Positions 14,393 through 22,318 of a DNA stretch of 30,635 nucleotides are shown in pieces. Made by a program: the position numbers and the translations under genes. A model generated the notes under the pieces. The model saw only the letters and a program-made list of their open reading frames with translations. It made no database searches and had not been told where the DNA came from. Where the stretch lies: the IMG/VR virus record IMGVR_UViG_3300045790_001959, positions 1 through 30,635 of that record; one strand, 5' to 3'. This DNA is from a virus. The stretch's first letter is position 1. Every line of letters starts with the position of its first letter.

Positions 14393-15912
14393 TTTCGATA
14401 CCTCTGAGCTTCAAAGCTTTCAACTGACATCGGCAGCCCTTTGGCCCACCGAGGCAAAGCGCACATAAGCTCACTAAACTCCTCGAGACTGCCGTGATCG
14501 TTGCGCGTGTCGGTGACAATTTCGTCGTGAACGGTTAGCACCGGGTCGTACCCAGCGTGCTCAACCAACAACAAGCTGTGCGCCAGAAGGTCTCTGGCAA
14601 CGGCCTGCGTTATGCTTTGGACCAGCGAGCCGCCGTAGGTCTCAATCCATCCCCACTTATGAGTGAAGTTATTCATCCCTTGGTACTTTAGTTTGTTGTC
14701 GAAGGCAGTAGCTCTAGGGAAGCAAAGCTGACGGCCTGACGGCAAAACAAAAAACAAATCTGGCTTTGCAAAAATAAAAGTTCCGGCAAGGGTCTCTTCA
14801 CTCCGACCATACCAAACGCTGTTAATTGCCGCTCGCTCAACCGCGTGCCACAAGCTCACGATAGGGCGATTAGTTTCTCGCCAATTGTCGCGGATTTTTA
14901 GCGCCGTGCCCTCGTCAACATCAGTTCCGTAGTTCGCTGCCATTTTTTGGAACGCGATTTTCCCCCCCTGGTAGCCAAGGGCTAAGACGGCTACCTTTCC
15001 TTGAAATCTTTGCTCGGAGCTGACCTCGGAGTATGGGGTTCCAAACATGCTTGCCGCTGTGACCTTATATAAATCGAGGCCGTCACGAAACGACTGCAAA
15101 ACGGTCTCGTGACCCGCAAGCCAAGCAAGAACCCGCGCTTCAATTGCTGAGTAGTCGCCAACGAGAAGCCTCCGGCCCTTGCCTGCTATCAACATCCCGC
15201 GAAGGCAAGATGCAAGCAGCGCCATGGGCTCACCGTCGAGTTGCGCCGGGCTCCTATATTTCAACACCTCTATCACCGCATCGACATCGTCAACAATCGG
15301 GCGCGGGAGATTTTGAGGCTGGAAGTGCCTTCCGCTCCAGCGCCCGGTGGCTGCACCGCAATATAACGAAGTGCCGTGAGCCCTCCCATCTCTACCCAAG
15401 CAGTCGAGCATCGCTTGATACTTTTTAGTACTTGATTTGGAGAGTGCCTGGCGAATTTGCAGGAACCTGTGCACCTTTGGTGGGCATACACCCTCCATAG
15501 CGCAAATCACCGAAGCCTTATCATATGACGTCATTGTCACGCCCTGGGCGTTTATCCACTCAAGAGCTTTAGCTCGTGAGGCCGTTGAGACAAGAGCCCC
15601 TTCGGTTAACTCGTAAACCTCATTGTTGAGCGCTGGTTCTAATTTCTTAATAATCTCAATGGCGTGCTCTATATTTTCTTTATCTAAACGCACCCCGCGT
15701 AGGTTCATTTTCTGGTCTGTAATCCAGACCAACCTTTCCGTGGGATGTAAAGGGTTTAGACGTTTTCGGATCGCCCTTTCTGCAACAACATCTTGTAGAC
15801 AGTATGAGTAGAGCTCTTGCAGCAGCTCTGGGTCTCGCACGCGCTCACCTTTAAATGGCTTGCACAGCCGCTGAATGAGGTATTTTCCGCGTTTGTCTTT
15901 TAAATTACTCAT
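14389..15912 (-). CDS. DNA polymerase I (family A), polymerase part
   Basis: 507 residues from ATG 15912; a GTG at 15915 is one codon longer. Motif A is VGDYSAIEARVL (Asp254 counting from the GTG), motif B is the helix around Lys307 to GYQGG, and motif C is TVHDEIV (His463-Asp464-Glu465), so the polymerase site is complete. The first 45 residues hold the third exonuclease motif (YCLQD, Tyr38 and Asp42), whereas motifs I and II are on the upstream, separate frame. With that 120-residue upstream part the total is close to a normal phage family A enzyme. It replicates phage DNA. A +1 shift at the upstream stop would join the two parts exactly at GDE-NLKDKRGK. Confidence 0.92.
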   Translation of the reverse strand: MSNLKDKRGKYLIQRLCKPFKGERVRDPELLQELYSYCLQDVVAERAIRKRLNPLHPTERLVWITDQKMNLRGVRLDKENIEHAIEIIKKLEPALNNEVYELTEGALVSTASRAKALEWINAQGVTMTSYDKASVICAMEGVCPPKVHRFLQIRQALSKSSTKKYQAMLDCLGRDGRAHGTSLYCGAATGRWSGRHFQPQNLPRPIVDDVDAVIEVLKYRSPAQLDGEPMALLASCLRGMLIAGKGRRLLVGDYSAIEARVLAWLAGHETVLQSFRDGLDLYKVTAASMFGTPYSEVSSEQRFQGKVAVLALGYQGGKIAFQKMAANYGTDVDEGTALKIRDNWRETNRPIVSLWHAVERAAINSVWYGRSEETLAGTFIFAKPDLFFVLPSGRQLCFPRATAFDNKLKYQGMNNFTHKWGWIETYGGSLVQSITQAVARDLLAHSLLLVEHAGYDPVLTVHDEIVTDTRNDHGSLEEFSELMCALPRWAKGLPMSVESFEAQRYRK

Positions 15913-16267
15913 CACCCATCCCCATAAACTCCCCGCACTTGCCCAGCGCCCTTGGGAACGACACCGCCGCAGCCAAAGCTGCGGTGTCGTTCCATTGGTT
16001 AATGGGGACTGAGGGCCAGTGGAGCACCCTCTCCCAAATTGCTAACTCGAAGAACGAGTTCCACGCCCAGACCTCTGCGCCCTTCTCAATAAGTCGAAAC
16101 AAATCGGTTGGGGCTGGCATGTCTGGGGTCCAGAGCACAGGCGGCTCGTCATCCAATGCCCAAGCGAGGCAAATAACCTCAGTCGAGCGGTGGTCTGCAT
16201 AAGCAAACGCACCCGCCTTCCTGATGTCGCACTCCGAGTAGGTCTCAAAGTCTAACGAGATTTTCAA
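15905..16267 (-). CDS. DNA polymerase I, N-terminal exonuclease fragment
   Basis: 120 residues. Exonuclease motif I is LDFET (Asp6, Glu8) and motif II is AWNSFFE (Asn70-Glu74). The frame then reaches LGKCGEFMGMGDE and stops at TAA 15907-15905, in the middle of the region where homologues run on into KDKRG. The third catalytic motif is in the next frame, so this fragment alone should lack a full exonuclease site. The ATG overlaps the stop of the ssDNA-binding gene (ATGA). Possible causes are a programmed +1 frameshift, stop/start reinitiation making a two-subunit enzyme, or a one-base error. The homology call is strong; the expression mode is unresolved. Confidence 0.85.
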   Translation of the reverse strand: MKISLDFETYSECDIRKAGAFAYADHRSTEVICLAWALDDEPPVLWTPDMPAPTDLFRLIEKGAEVWAWNSFFELAIWERVLHWPSVPINQWNDTAALAAAVSFPRALGKCGEFMGMGDE

Positions 16268-16815
16268 GCTAGGAACTCCTCGGCCTCCTCTGCAACGTCC
16301 TCGGCAGTCTCGCTCTGAATGGCATCAAAGCCATCCAACGCATTGCCTCCACTGCCGAAGCTGTCTCCGTCTTTGGCAAACTGAACAGCTTCTAACGAGC
16401 ACAGTACGCCGCTGAAGCTGGCGCCGTTTGACCAGGCGTAAAATCGGATCTTTGCATTCACATAGCACCCTGCGTAGGGACGCTCATCTTCTTCGACTAA
16501 TGCTGTTAGATCTTTGTCGATAATCGGCACACGCTTTCGGTTAGTCGCTTTTATGATGTATTTACCCTCATATTCGGCGCGGTCAAGTGTGTCGCCGTCT
16601 TGCAAGGAGTAGAACACCTTTTTCGGCAGCTTATTCCACTGCTCGGTTGCAAGTGCGCTAACGAGCTGCCTAAGCGTTGCTATGGCGGCAGCGTCCTCCT
16701 TCTTATCCAATATTAAAGTAGCCGAATACTTTGGCTGCGCGCCTGCATCGAATGCGGAGGGCTTGAACAGGCTTGGGAAGCTTAGTCGTGCGTTTTTAAT
16801 TACTAGTTCGTTCAT
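16264..16815 (-). CDS. DUF2815 single-stranded DNA-binding protein
   Basis: 183 residues with an AAGGA ribosome-binding site. The start (ELVIKNARLSFPSLFKPSAF) and the later KYSATLILDK are the DUF2815 (Enc34-like) pattern, an OB-fold ssDNA-binding family of phages. RPYAGCYVNAKIRFYAW is the conserved second half. The last 30 residues are strongly acidic (ETAEDVAEEAEEF), like the partner-binding tail of SSB proteins. It would coat ssDNA at the phage fork and work with the adjacent polymerase and nucleases. Overlap of four bases with the exonuclease fragment puts it in one operon. Confidence 0.88.
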   Translation of the reverse strand: MNELVIKNARLSFPSLFKPSAFDAGAQPKYSATLILDKKEDAAAIATLRQLVSALATEQWNKLPKKVFYSLQDGDTLDRAEYEGKYIIKATNRKRVPIIDKDLTALVEEDERPYAGCYVNAKIRFYAWSNGASFSGVLCSLEAVQFAKDGDSFGSGGNALDGFDAIQSETAEDVAEEAEEFLA

Positions 16816-16827
16816 TGTATTTTCCTT

Positions 16828-17970
16828 TTACGGTTCTATAACTTGGAAGCCGTCCAGCGCAGTTATCTCAGCCCTTCGATCAGAAACTGGGACCAGCGAT
16901 GGTTTTCCTTCCGGTTTGGTGATGAGCGATTTAAGCTCTTCGCTTTCTACACCCAGGATTTTTATGGCCTGGGTGGGTGAAATTGCTTTTGTGGTGAACA
17001 CCGGCTCGTTAGTAAGCTGTTGCAGAAGTTGTAGCGCCTCTTGCTCGTTACTCCAGCGGCGGTTGGTCTTTGCGCGAACCAATTTATATCCCTCTATTGG
17101 AAAGCCCTCATTGGCGAGCAACTGAGCCTTTGCGGAAACTTTGTCGCACCAACTTTTTATTAACGCTAAGTGCGGCAAAAGCGCTGCGAGCTCACTAGCA
17201 GTAAGTTTATTTGCCTCCACTGGAGCCTGGGTAAGATCATGCAAACCCATAGTTGCCTTTTCCAACGCGTGCGCGGCTAACGGTTTACAGTCCGCAGCAG
17301 CCCTGCAAAATCTGCATTGACTTTCGCCAGGGTTGAACTCTGCGGTATCTGAAAGCGCCGCTGTCGCGGCTGGTTGTAGCGTTTGTTTGCCCCACTTCAA
17401 AAGCTCTGTGTGGCGCATTGTGTGAACGTCCACTGTCCCAAGGCGTGGCTGCACAATCACCATGTGAATCGTGTCTAATTGCGCGTTAAAGCCAAATTGA
17501 TTAATGACTCCCAGGGCGTAGCATTTTAACTGTGGACAGTCCGCCGCCACCGGCATACGCCCATACTTGAGGTCCACCACCCAAGCCTCCCCGGCGCCAA
17601 ATCTAAGAAAGTCAGCAGTCCCAAAGCCACCCTTCGCCCACAAGGAGTAGTCTAGCTTCGCCTCTATAAAAGTGCGGTCCCCAGCTATGGAGTTGCAGTA
17701 ATCCACGTAGACCTGCACAAAATCAGCCATTTCAGCGGTCACCACATAACCATTAAAGGTTTTGCCTAAGAAGGATTTCGCTGGAGACTTCGAGACCAAG
17801 CATTGCTCGGCTAAAAAGTGCGCGGCGGTTCCCTCTTCAGCAGCTTCGCTGGTTGAGTCCGGCACACCCCTGCTGGCTTTCACGCTCGCTGGGCACTGAA
17901 TCCATCTGTGCGCAGAGCTCGCTGAAAGCTCTGCGTGCGCGCCCTCTAACGATAATTCTTCTTGAACCAA
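16828..17970 (-). CDS. DUF2800 Cas4/RecB-like nuclease
   Basis: 380 residues from a TTG at 17970 preceded by AAAAGAGA. An ATG at 18039 is in frame, but the extra 23 residues are unlike the family and would overlap the promoter and operator, so I prefer the shorter form. The DUF2800 nuclease core is visible: ELSASSAHRWIQCP, GTADF (Asp120), VVDLKYG (Asp133, Lys135) and QLKCYALG (Gln147, Tyr151). Cys26 plus Cys219, Cys222 and Cys228 (QCRFCRAAADC) give the four-cysteine layout of an AddB/Cas4 iron-sulphur nuclease. It heads the minus-strand replication operon and probably processes DNA ends for recombination-dependent replication. Confidence 0.88.
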   Translation of the reverse strand: MVQEELSLEGAHAELSASSAHRWIQCPASVKASRGVPDSTSEAAEEGTAAHFLAEQCLVSKSPAKSFLGKTFNGYVVTAEMADFVQVYVDYCNSIAGDRTFIEAKLDYSLWAKGGFGTADFLRFGAGEAWVVDLKYGRMPVAADCPQLKCYALGVINQFGFNAQLDTIHMVIVQPRLGTVDVHTMRHTELLKWGKQTLQPAATAALSDTAEFNPGESQCRFCRAAADCKPLAAHALEKATMGLHDLTQAPVEANKLTASELAALLPHLALIKSWCDKVSAKAQLLANEGFPIEGYKLVRAKTNRRWSNEQEALQLLQQLTNEPVFTTKAISPTQAIKILGVESEELKSLITKPEGKPSLVPVSDRRAEITALDGFQVIEP

Positions 17971-17994
17971 AATAATCTCTTTTAAATTTGCATT

Positions 17995-18039
17995 ACAACA
18001 TTGGGTTGTATCATCATCCCTGACAAGCAAGTAATGCAA
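17995..18039 (-). promoter_or_regulatory. Replication-operon promoter and operator
   Basis: The operator ACAACATTGGGTTGT (17995-18009) lies between the divergent nuclease and Cro-like genes. On the minus strand a TTGCAT -35 candidate (18039-18034), an 18-base spacer and a GATGAT -10 (18015-18010) directly abut it, so a bound repressor would block initiation. No convincing plus-strand promoter could be fixed for the divergent gene. Confidence 0.5.
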
Positions 18040-18070
18040 CTTAATTTGTCACTTTTTTTATAGGGAACTT

Positions 18071-18325
18071 ATGCACAGCAAAAACGATAAAGCACTGGTC
18101 AACGAAGCGCTGGACCAGGTGAAAGAAATTCAAAAATTAAGGTCTGACCGGCAACTAGCATTGATGCTGGATTTGGAAAAACAAAACGTGGCGGCCTGGC
18201 GTTCAAGGGGCGAAGTCCCTGCAAACCGCGCAGTACAAATTGAGTTTTTCACTGATAAAAAAATAACATGGCAGGAACTGTGTCCAAAGTTATTGAGAAA
18301 CACCCAAGAACTTCTCAACAAATGA
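18071..18325 (+). CDS. Cro/YdaS-like DNA-binding regulator
   Basis: 84 residues. Residues about 24-70 match the Cro/YdaS helix-turn-helix layout: RQLALMLDLEKQNVAAWRS, then GEVPANRAVQIE and KKITWQELCPKLL. In temperate phages this protein is usually the early antagonist of the repressor. Its position, divergent from the replication operon with an operator between them, fits that role. AGGGA precedes the ATG by six bases. The stop overlaps the start of the next small gene (ATGA). It is about the usual length for the family, and no ligand or dimerisation domain is added. Confidence 0.75.
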   Translation: MHSKNDKALVNEALDQVKEIQKLRSDRQLALMLDLEKQNVAAWRSRGEVPANRAVQIEFFTDKKITWQELCPKLLRNTQELLNK

Positions 18326-18462
18326 AGCTTCGTTTTTTTATTTTTATGCGTTGGGCCGTTGGCGGCACAGCAGAGCTACTCGATGACGCGACCTACGAGG
18401 TTGTTGAAATTTTGAGACGCTTAGAGCGCTGGGCCGCCGCAGAAGCCAGTAAGTTAGACTAA
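18322..18462 (+). CDS. Small protein of unknown function
   Basis: 46 residues starting at the ATG that overlaps the Cro-like stop. A longer in-frame start at 18268 would lie inside the regulator and is not favoured. The sequence is a basic, aromatic N-terminus (KLRFFIFMRWAVGG) followed by an amphipathic helix rich in Glu, Arg, Leu and Ala (TYEVVEILRRLERW). No family is recognised. It lies 21 bases before the primase-helicase gene, whose AAGGGGAC ribosome-binding site occupies the gap. Confidence 0.5.
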   Translation: MKLRFFIFMRWAVGGTAELLDDATYEVVEILRRLERWAAAEASKLD

Positions 18463-18483
18463 CAAATGTAGTAAGGGGACAAG

Positions 18484-20748
18484 ATGATAGATGAGTATGG
18501 GCACCGGCTTGTAGAGCGAGGTTATCAGATAATTCCGTTGTTGAAGGGCAAGAAAAGACCTCCGGGCACAGGCTGGCAAAACATTGTGAGCACTTCAGAG
18601 CTCGTAACTCAGTGGTCAGCGGAGATGCCAGAATTCGGTATCGGTATTCTCGCAAGCACAACATGCGCGGTTGACATCGATTGCCTGGACAAAGCTGTCA
18701 ATAACCGACTGCTTCACTGGCTCAAAAATAACAACGGGCTCGGGCCTGTTCGCATTGGAGAAAACCCCAAATGCATAGCGCCCTTTCGCAACACAGAGGG
18801 CTTCAAGAAAATACGCTCGACGGAATTTGAGTCTGCGGACGGCGTAAAGCATTGCGTGGAGATCCTGGGTGACGGGCAACAATGGGTTGCGTTTGGGATA
18901 CATCCAAAGACCTTAAAACCATACGAGTGGATCTCAGGGCCCTCAATTGCGGACATATTTCACGAGGACTTACCCGAGCTCACGCTCGAGACTGCAAAAA
19001 AGTTCGTTGCGCATTTCGAGGATATTGCCCGGAGTGAGGGTTGGACCGAGGTAAAAAGCGGTACGCGTGAGCAGGCCCACAAGGCCGAAGAGCTCATGAA
19101 TTTTAAAGCGTCGCTCGATTTGTCAGGCGAAGAAATCGTACAAATTTTGGAAGGATTGGACGCTGATTCCGATCACGATTCCTGGGTAAAAGTGGGAATG
19201 GCACTGCATCATCAGTTCAATGGTGAGGCGGAGGGCCTCGAGCTTTTCGAGACCTGGTCGATGGGATCTGAAAAGTTTAAGGACGGTGAATGCGCGAAGC
19301 GTTGGATGTCGTTCGGTGCAAACAAAGGCGCAAGCGTCACAATGGCATCGCTGAAATTTGAGGTTGCGAAGGCCGTAAGCACAGACGTCATCGAAGAGTG
19401 CCTACCGTCTATGCTGGCTAACTGGGCCTTCGTCCAGGTGGAGGGCTCTGCTCGGGTTCTTAGAGAAGATTTAAATTCCGAGCAAATCATCCTGTATAAG
19501 CACGACGATCTAAAGAAAGAATTTGCTAACCGACGTGTTCTGGACCACAGCTCTGACAAACCAAGGATGATGAACTTGGCGGACCTTTGGTTAGAGCACC
19601 CTGAGAGACGGACATACGCAGCAGGAATCTGTTTCAGCCCTGACAGCGAGGTGCTCCAGCGGTATAACCTATGGCGCGGTTGGTCATATAAAGCCGTGCA
19701 GGGGGACGTGACACCTTTTACACAATTCGTCACTGACATTGTGGCGAGCGGTGACGCAGACCACGCAAACTACATCCTCGCGTGGATCGCCCAAATGGTG
19801 CAAAAACCGTTGTCGAAAGTCGGCGTGGGTTTGGTGCTGCGAGGCAGTAAAGGTAGCGGCAAAACATTTTTCGGAGAGCTCGTGGGTGGATTATGCAAGG
19901 CACACCACCGTATCGTTAGTAAGGCCGATCACATCACCGGAAAGTTCAACCGCCACTTAGAAGATACGTTACTGTTGCAATGCGACGAGGCGTACTGGGC
20001 ACGAAATAAAGCGGCAGAGGGTGCCTTAAAGGATCTGTTAACCAACGGACGCATCACCGTCGAAAGAAAGGGCATGGACAGCTACACATCTAACAATTAT
20101 ACAAGGCTGCTTTTTAGCAGCAACGAGGAGTGGGTAGTGCCTGCTAGTCTCGACGAGCGGCGCTTCGCAATATTTGACGTCAGTGACGAAAGGCAGCAAG
20201 ACGCTGCATATTTCGGAGGCCTCAAAAGATGGTATGACCGAGGTGGCGCCGAGGCCCTGCTTTATTTCTTGAAGAATTTCGACTTGAGCACGGTGGACGT
20301 GCGTAAAGCTCCGCAAACCGCTGCGCTAGATGAGCAAAAATTGCACAGTTTGGGCTCTTGCGACCAGTGGCTACTTGACTGCATCAACGCGGGTGAATTC
20401 AAGGACCAGCGAGCTCACGGCGACGTTTTAGAATTCGGTAAGTACGAGCTTAAAAGCACTTTTTACCAGGTCTATTGCAGCAGTGTAAAAGGCCGGTACG
20501 AGAACGCAATAAAGGAGTCTATGTTTTGGAAGCATTTAAAATCTATCGATGGCGTTATAGAAAACGATAAGAGAACCCGTGTGGGGAACAGGTTTATGCG
20601 CTACGTGCAATTTGCGAGCTCAGAGCACGCGCTGCTCGCTTTTAACAAACACCACAAGATAACCCATAACGCTTTTGCGGACGCGGACGCTTTGACGGTT
20701 GACCCGTTGGACCCTGCAAACTGGGCAGACGAGGAGGTGCCTTTTTGA
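18484..20748 (+). CDS. Primase-helicase (AEP prim-pol with DUF5906-type helicase)
   Basis: 754 residues with ribosome-binding site AAGGGGAC. The N-terminal domain is a bifunctional primase-polymerase: the acidic pair is Asp64 and Asp66 in AVDIDCLD, and the later basic patch is in QQWVAFGIHP. Residues about 215-290 look like the PriCT-2 linker domain (GLDADSDHDSWVKVGMAL). The helicase domain has Walker A GSKGSGKT (residues 454-461), Walker B LLLQCDE (Asp501, Glu502) and sensor-like LLFSSNEEW. It would prime and unwind phage DNA, complementing polymerase A on the opposite operon. Nothing appears missing. The stop overlaps the TTG start of the HNH gene. Confidence 0.9.
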   Translation: MIDEYGHRLVERGYQIIPLLKGKKRPPGTGWQNIVSTSELVTQWSAEMPEFGIGILASTTCAVDIDCLDKAVNNRLLHWLKNNNGLGPVRIGENPKCIAPFRNTEGFKKIRSTEFESADGVKHCVEILGDGQQWVAFGIHPKTLKPYEWISGPSIADIFHEDLPELTLETAKKFVAHFEDIARSEGWTEVKSGTREQAHKAEELMNFKASLDLSGEEIVQILEGLDADSDHDSWVKVGMALHHQFNGEAEGLELFETWSMGSEKFKDGECAKRWMSFGANKGASVTMASLKFEVAKAVSTDVIEECLPSMLANWAFVQVEGSARVLREDLNSEQIILYKHDDLKKEFANRRVLDHSSDKPRMMNLADLWLEHPERRTYAAGICFSPDSEVLQRYNLWRGWSYKAVQGDVTPFTQFVTDIVASGDADHANYILAWIAQMVQKPLSKVGVGLVLRGSKGSGKTFFGELVGGLCKAHHRIVSKADHITGKFNRHLEDTLLLQCDEAYWARNKAAEGALKDLLTNGRITVERKGMDSYTSNNYTRLLFSSNEEWVVPASLDERRFAIFDVSDERQQDAAYFGGLKRWYDRGGAEALLYFLKNFDLSTVDVRKAPQTAALDEQKLHSLGSCDQWLLDCINAGEFKDQRAHGDVLEFGKYELKSTFYQVYCSSVKGRYENAIKESMFWKHLKSIDGVIENDKRTRVGNRFMRYVQFASSEHALLAFNKHHKITHNAFADADALTVDPLDPANWADEEVPF

Positions 20749-21227
20749 CAGCACCCAAGCAGAAACTTTGCAAATTGTGCGCAGAAATGAAGACTTTAGA
20801 TTTGTTTTACCACCGGGCGGACGGGTCAATCGAAAACACCTGTCGCAAATGCAGGACGAGCGAAGAACGAAAACACGCCAACGCAACGCCTTCGGCCTAT
20901 TTACGCAACATCGTCAATAAAGCGCGTTACGGGGCCAAGAAGCGCGGTCTGACTTTCACGATAACGCACCGCGAGATAATGGATATCTGGGACACCCAGG
21001 GTGGCAAGTGCGCACTTAGTGGCGTTTACATGACTTATGCCAAAGATGGAAAGGGTCGCAAGGAACTTAATGTTTCCTTAGATCGGATCGACCCCGAAGG
21101 CGGCTACACCGCAAAACCAAGCAATGTGCAGCTTGTGTGCTACCGCGTCAACATAATGAAACACGTCTTGCAAGAACACGAGCTCTTCTGGTGGATAAAA
21201 AATATTTGTAAAAACTTGAATTTATAG
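20745..21227 (+). CDS. HNH endonuclease-like protein with N-terminal zinc ribbon
   Basis: 160 residues from TTG 20745, justified by a perfect GAGGAGGTG site six bases upstream and by the overlap with the primase stop. Two CxxC pairs (Cys9/Cys12 and Cys33/Cys36) make a zinc ribbon. The HNH core follows: GGKCALSG near residue 88, SLDRID at 111-116, GGYTAKPSNVQLVC at 119-132 and a final Asn in RVNIMK. Such proteins are either homing-type nucleases or nickases for phage recombination and packaging. Its place directly after primase, not beside terminase, gives no packaging hint. The first catalytic position is not a His in the usual place, as in other LDRID-type members. Confidence 0.8.
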   Translation: MTAPKQKLCKLCAEMKTLDLFYHRADGSIENTCRKCRTSEERKHANATPSAYLRNIVNKARYGAKKRGLTFTITHREIMDIWDTQGGKCALSGVYMTYAKDGKGRKELNVSLDRIDPEGGYTAKPSNVQLVCYRVNIMKHVLQEHELFWWIKNICKNLNL

Positions 21228-21281
21228 ACAACTTTCAATTGACTCTACAATTAGTAGTATGGCAGTATTTTGGCAGTTGAA

Positions 21282-21314
21282 GTACCTACATCGGTACACC
21301 GCTTCATTACGGTG
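21282..21314 (+). other. Two adjacent stem-loops in a leader region
   Basis: GTACC/GGTAC (21282-21286 and 21293-21297, six-base loop) is followed at once by CACCG/CGGTG (21297-21301 and 21310-21314, eight-base loop). They lie in the 114-base gap before the gene at 21342, 13 bases ahead of its GAGGAGGT site. There is no T-run, so a translation-control or RNA-stability element is more likely than a terminator. Confidence 0.45.
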
Positions 21315-21341
21315 GATTAGTTTTACGAGGAGGTAAATGGG

Positions 21342-21581
21342 ATGGGGATTGAGCAGGTAAATATCTTGGCGTCAGTGGCGCCAACCGACAGTTTGACAGA
21401 CGTGGTAGCGCCAATGAGCGGCGTAAAAATTACGGTAAGGGAGTCCCACCACGAGCTCTACGAGTTCGAGTTGGTCGTGTATGACTTAGATACTGGCCTA
21501 ACATTCAAGACAATAAACTCAAACAACCTTGCAGATCTTTTAGATCGTCAGCATAAGCTGCTGTTGGCTTTTGCTGTATGA
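21342..21581 (+). CDS. Small protein of unknown function
   Basis: 79 residues. GAGGAGGT at 21327-21334 is one of the strongest ribosome-binding sites in the window; an out-of-frame ATG at 21337 closes after seven codons. The sequence is acidic with beta-type alternation (VKITVRESHHELYEFELVVYD), ends in a short helix (LADLLDRQHKLLLAF), and has no motif I recognise. Two hairpins precede it and a larger one follows, so its expression may be set at RNA level. Confidence 0.6.
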   Translation: MGIEQVNILASVAPTDSLTDVVAPMSGVKITVRESHHELYEFELVVYDLDTGLTFKTINSNNLADLLDRQHKLLLAFAV

Positions 21582-21637
21582 AATTTATTAGGGGAGCGAC
21601 GGCCTCAGTTTGAGCCGCTACACACGGACGTGAAAAA

Positions 21638-21677
21638 GAACGAATGCACAGAGGGCGCATGCTCTCTCAATTCGTTC
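21638..21677 (+). other. Long imperfect hairpin upstream of the 21720 gene
   Basis: GAACGAAT (21638-21645) pairs with ATTCGTTC (21670-21677). Inside it AGAGGGC (21650-21656) pairs with GCTCTCT (21661-21667, one G-T pair) around a GCAT loop, for 15 base pairs in all. It lies in the 138-base gap between two genes. No T-run follows, so it may be an RNase III-type processing site, a small RNA or a translation regulator. Confidence 0.5.
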
Positions 21678-21719
21678 AACCGTCGCACTCAATTACAACT
21701 TTGAAGAGGGTAGGCAACA

Positions 21720-21992
21720 ATGAGTCGGAATTTTTACGAATCAACCAGGGTAAACCTCGACGGGCGCCTGGTTTCGATGTTCCTCAATCAAAACGAAAAG
21801 GGAGCGCACGCGAGGCTGCCATTTTGGAAAGACGAGAAAGTTATAGGGCCCATCTGCGAGCACGCAAAAAAAGGCCTAACAAACGCTCAATCAAGCGAGC
21901 TGGTGGGGATCTCGCCAAGCGAGGTGAGCAAAATTAGAAGAATTTATAGGGAGAGATGGCATGGATTCCGAGGCGTTAAAAGTGGTGGGTAA
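21720..21992 (+). CDS. Small helix-turn-helix protein
   Basis: 90 residues preceded by GAAGAGGG. Residues about 50-80 (HAKKGLTNAQSSELVGISPS and SEVSKIRRIYRE) form a helix-turn-helix of the kind found in small phage regulators and terminase-like proteins, with a basic recognition helix. The N-terminal half is not recognised. A 97-residue frame over the same bases (21644-21937) is Arg-rich and lacks a ribosome-binding site, so I take it as a shadow. The end overlaps the next gene by 32 bases. Confidence 0.6.
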   Translation: MSRNFYESTRVNLDGRLVSMFLNQNEKGAHARLPFWKDEKVIGPICEHAKKGLTNAQSSELVGISPSEVSKIRRIYRERWHGFRGVKSGG

Positions 21993-22146
21993 GGTCGCGC
22001 TAGTGGCTTTCTTTATCGTTATGTTTGGCATGGTGGGCTCTATGGACTACGAGGACGCCAAGGCGTCAGAGATGGCGTACGAGGAGCGCGTGTGCCAACA
22101 GGTTCACGGTGACTATTTAGACCTGGATGTGCGCTGTGGAGCCTGA
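21961..22146 (+). CDS. Small inner-membrane protein
   Basis: 61 residues with a GGGAGAG site before the ATG. Residues about 8-27 (VVGKVALVAFFIVMFGMVGS) form one transmembrane helix, followed by an acidic soluble tail with two cysteines (Cys50 and Cys59 approximately) that could pair in the periplasm. No family is recognised. Single-pass accessory proteins like this in phages often modulate host envelope functions or superinfection, but nothing here proves that. It overlaps its neighbours on both sides. Confidence 0.55.
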   Translation: MDSEALKVVGKVALVAFFIVMFGMVGSMDYEDAKASEMAYEERVCQQVHGDYLDLDVRCGA

Positions 22147-22318
22147 TTTCGAGTTCGTTTGCACCGAGTGCCACAAGATTTGTGATGTTTTCGATAGAAC
22201 AGAAATCGACCACGAGCCCTACGGTGACCAAATTGTGGAGCGCATAAGCATTTACGTTTTGAGCGAGTGCTGCGAGGCAGACGTCGAAGAGCTAGAAATT
22301 GGTCCGGTGATCCATTGA
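22127..22318 (+). CDS. Small putative zinc-binding protein
   Basis: 63 residues from ATG 22127; a GTG at 22136 would remove three residues. CTECHKIC near residue 12 and a CC pair near residue 48 (SECCEADVEE) give four cysteines in a split zinc-ribbon arrangement, and the rest is strongly acidic. The overlap with the preceding membrane-protein gene (20 bases) and with the next gene (TTGA) suggests one polycistronic unit. No known family; zinc binding is inferred from the cysteines only. Confidence 0.5.
   Translation: MCAVEPDFEFVCTECHKICDVFDRTEIDHEPYGDQIVERISIYVLSECCEADVEELEIGPVIH

Noticed and set aside
21228-21242. Operator-like ACAACTTTCAATTGA after the HNH gene
   Set aside because: The left half-site is good but the right half is not; no well-spaced promoter could be fixed.
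21644-21937. 97-codon frame overlapping the gene at 21720
   Set aside because: It starts inside the long hairpin, has no ribosome-binding site and an Arg/Lys/Ser composition typical of a shadow; the overlapping 90-residue frame has a ribosome-binding site and a helix-turn-helix.
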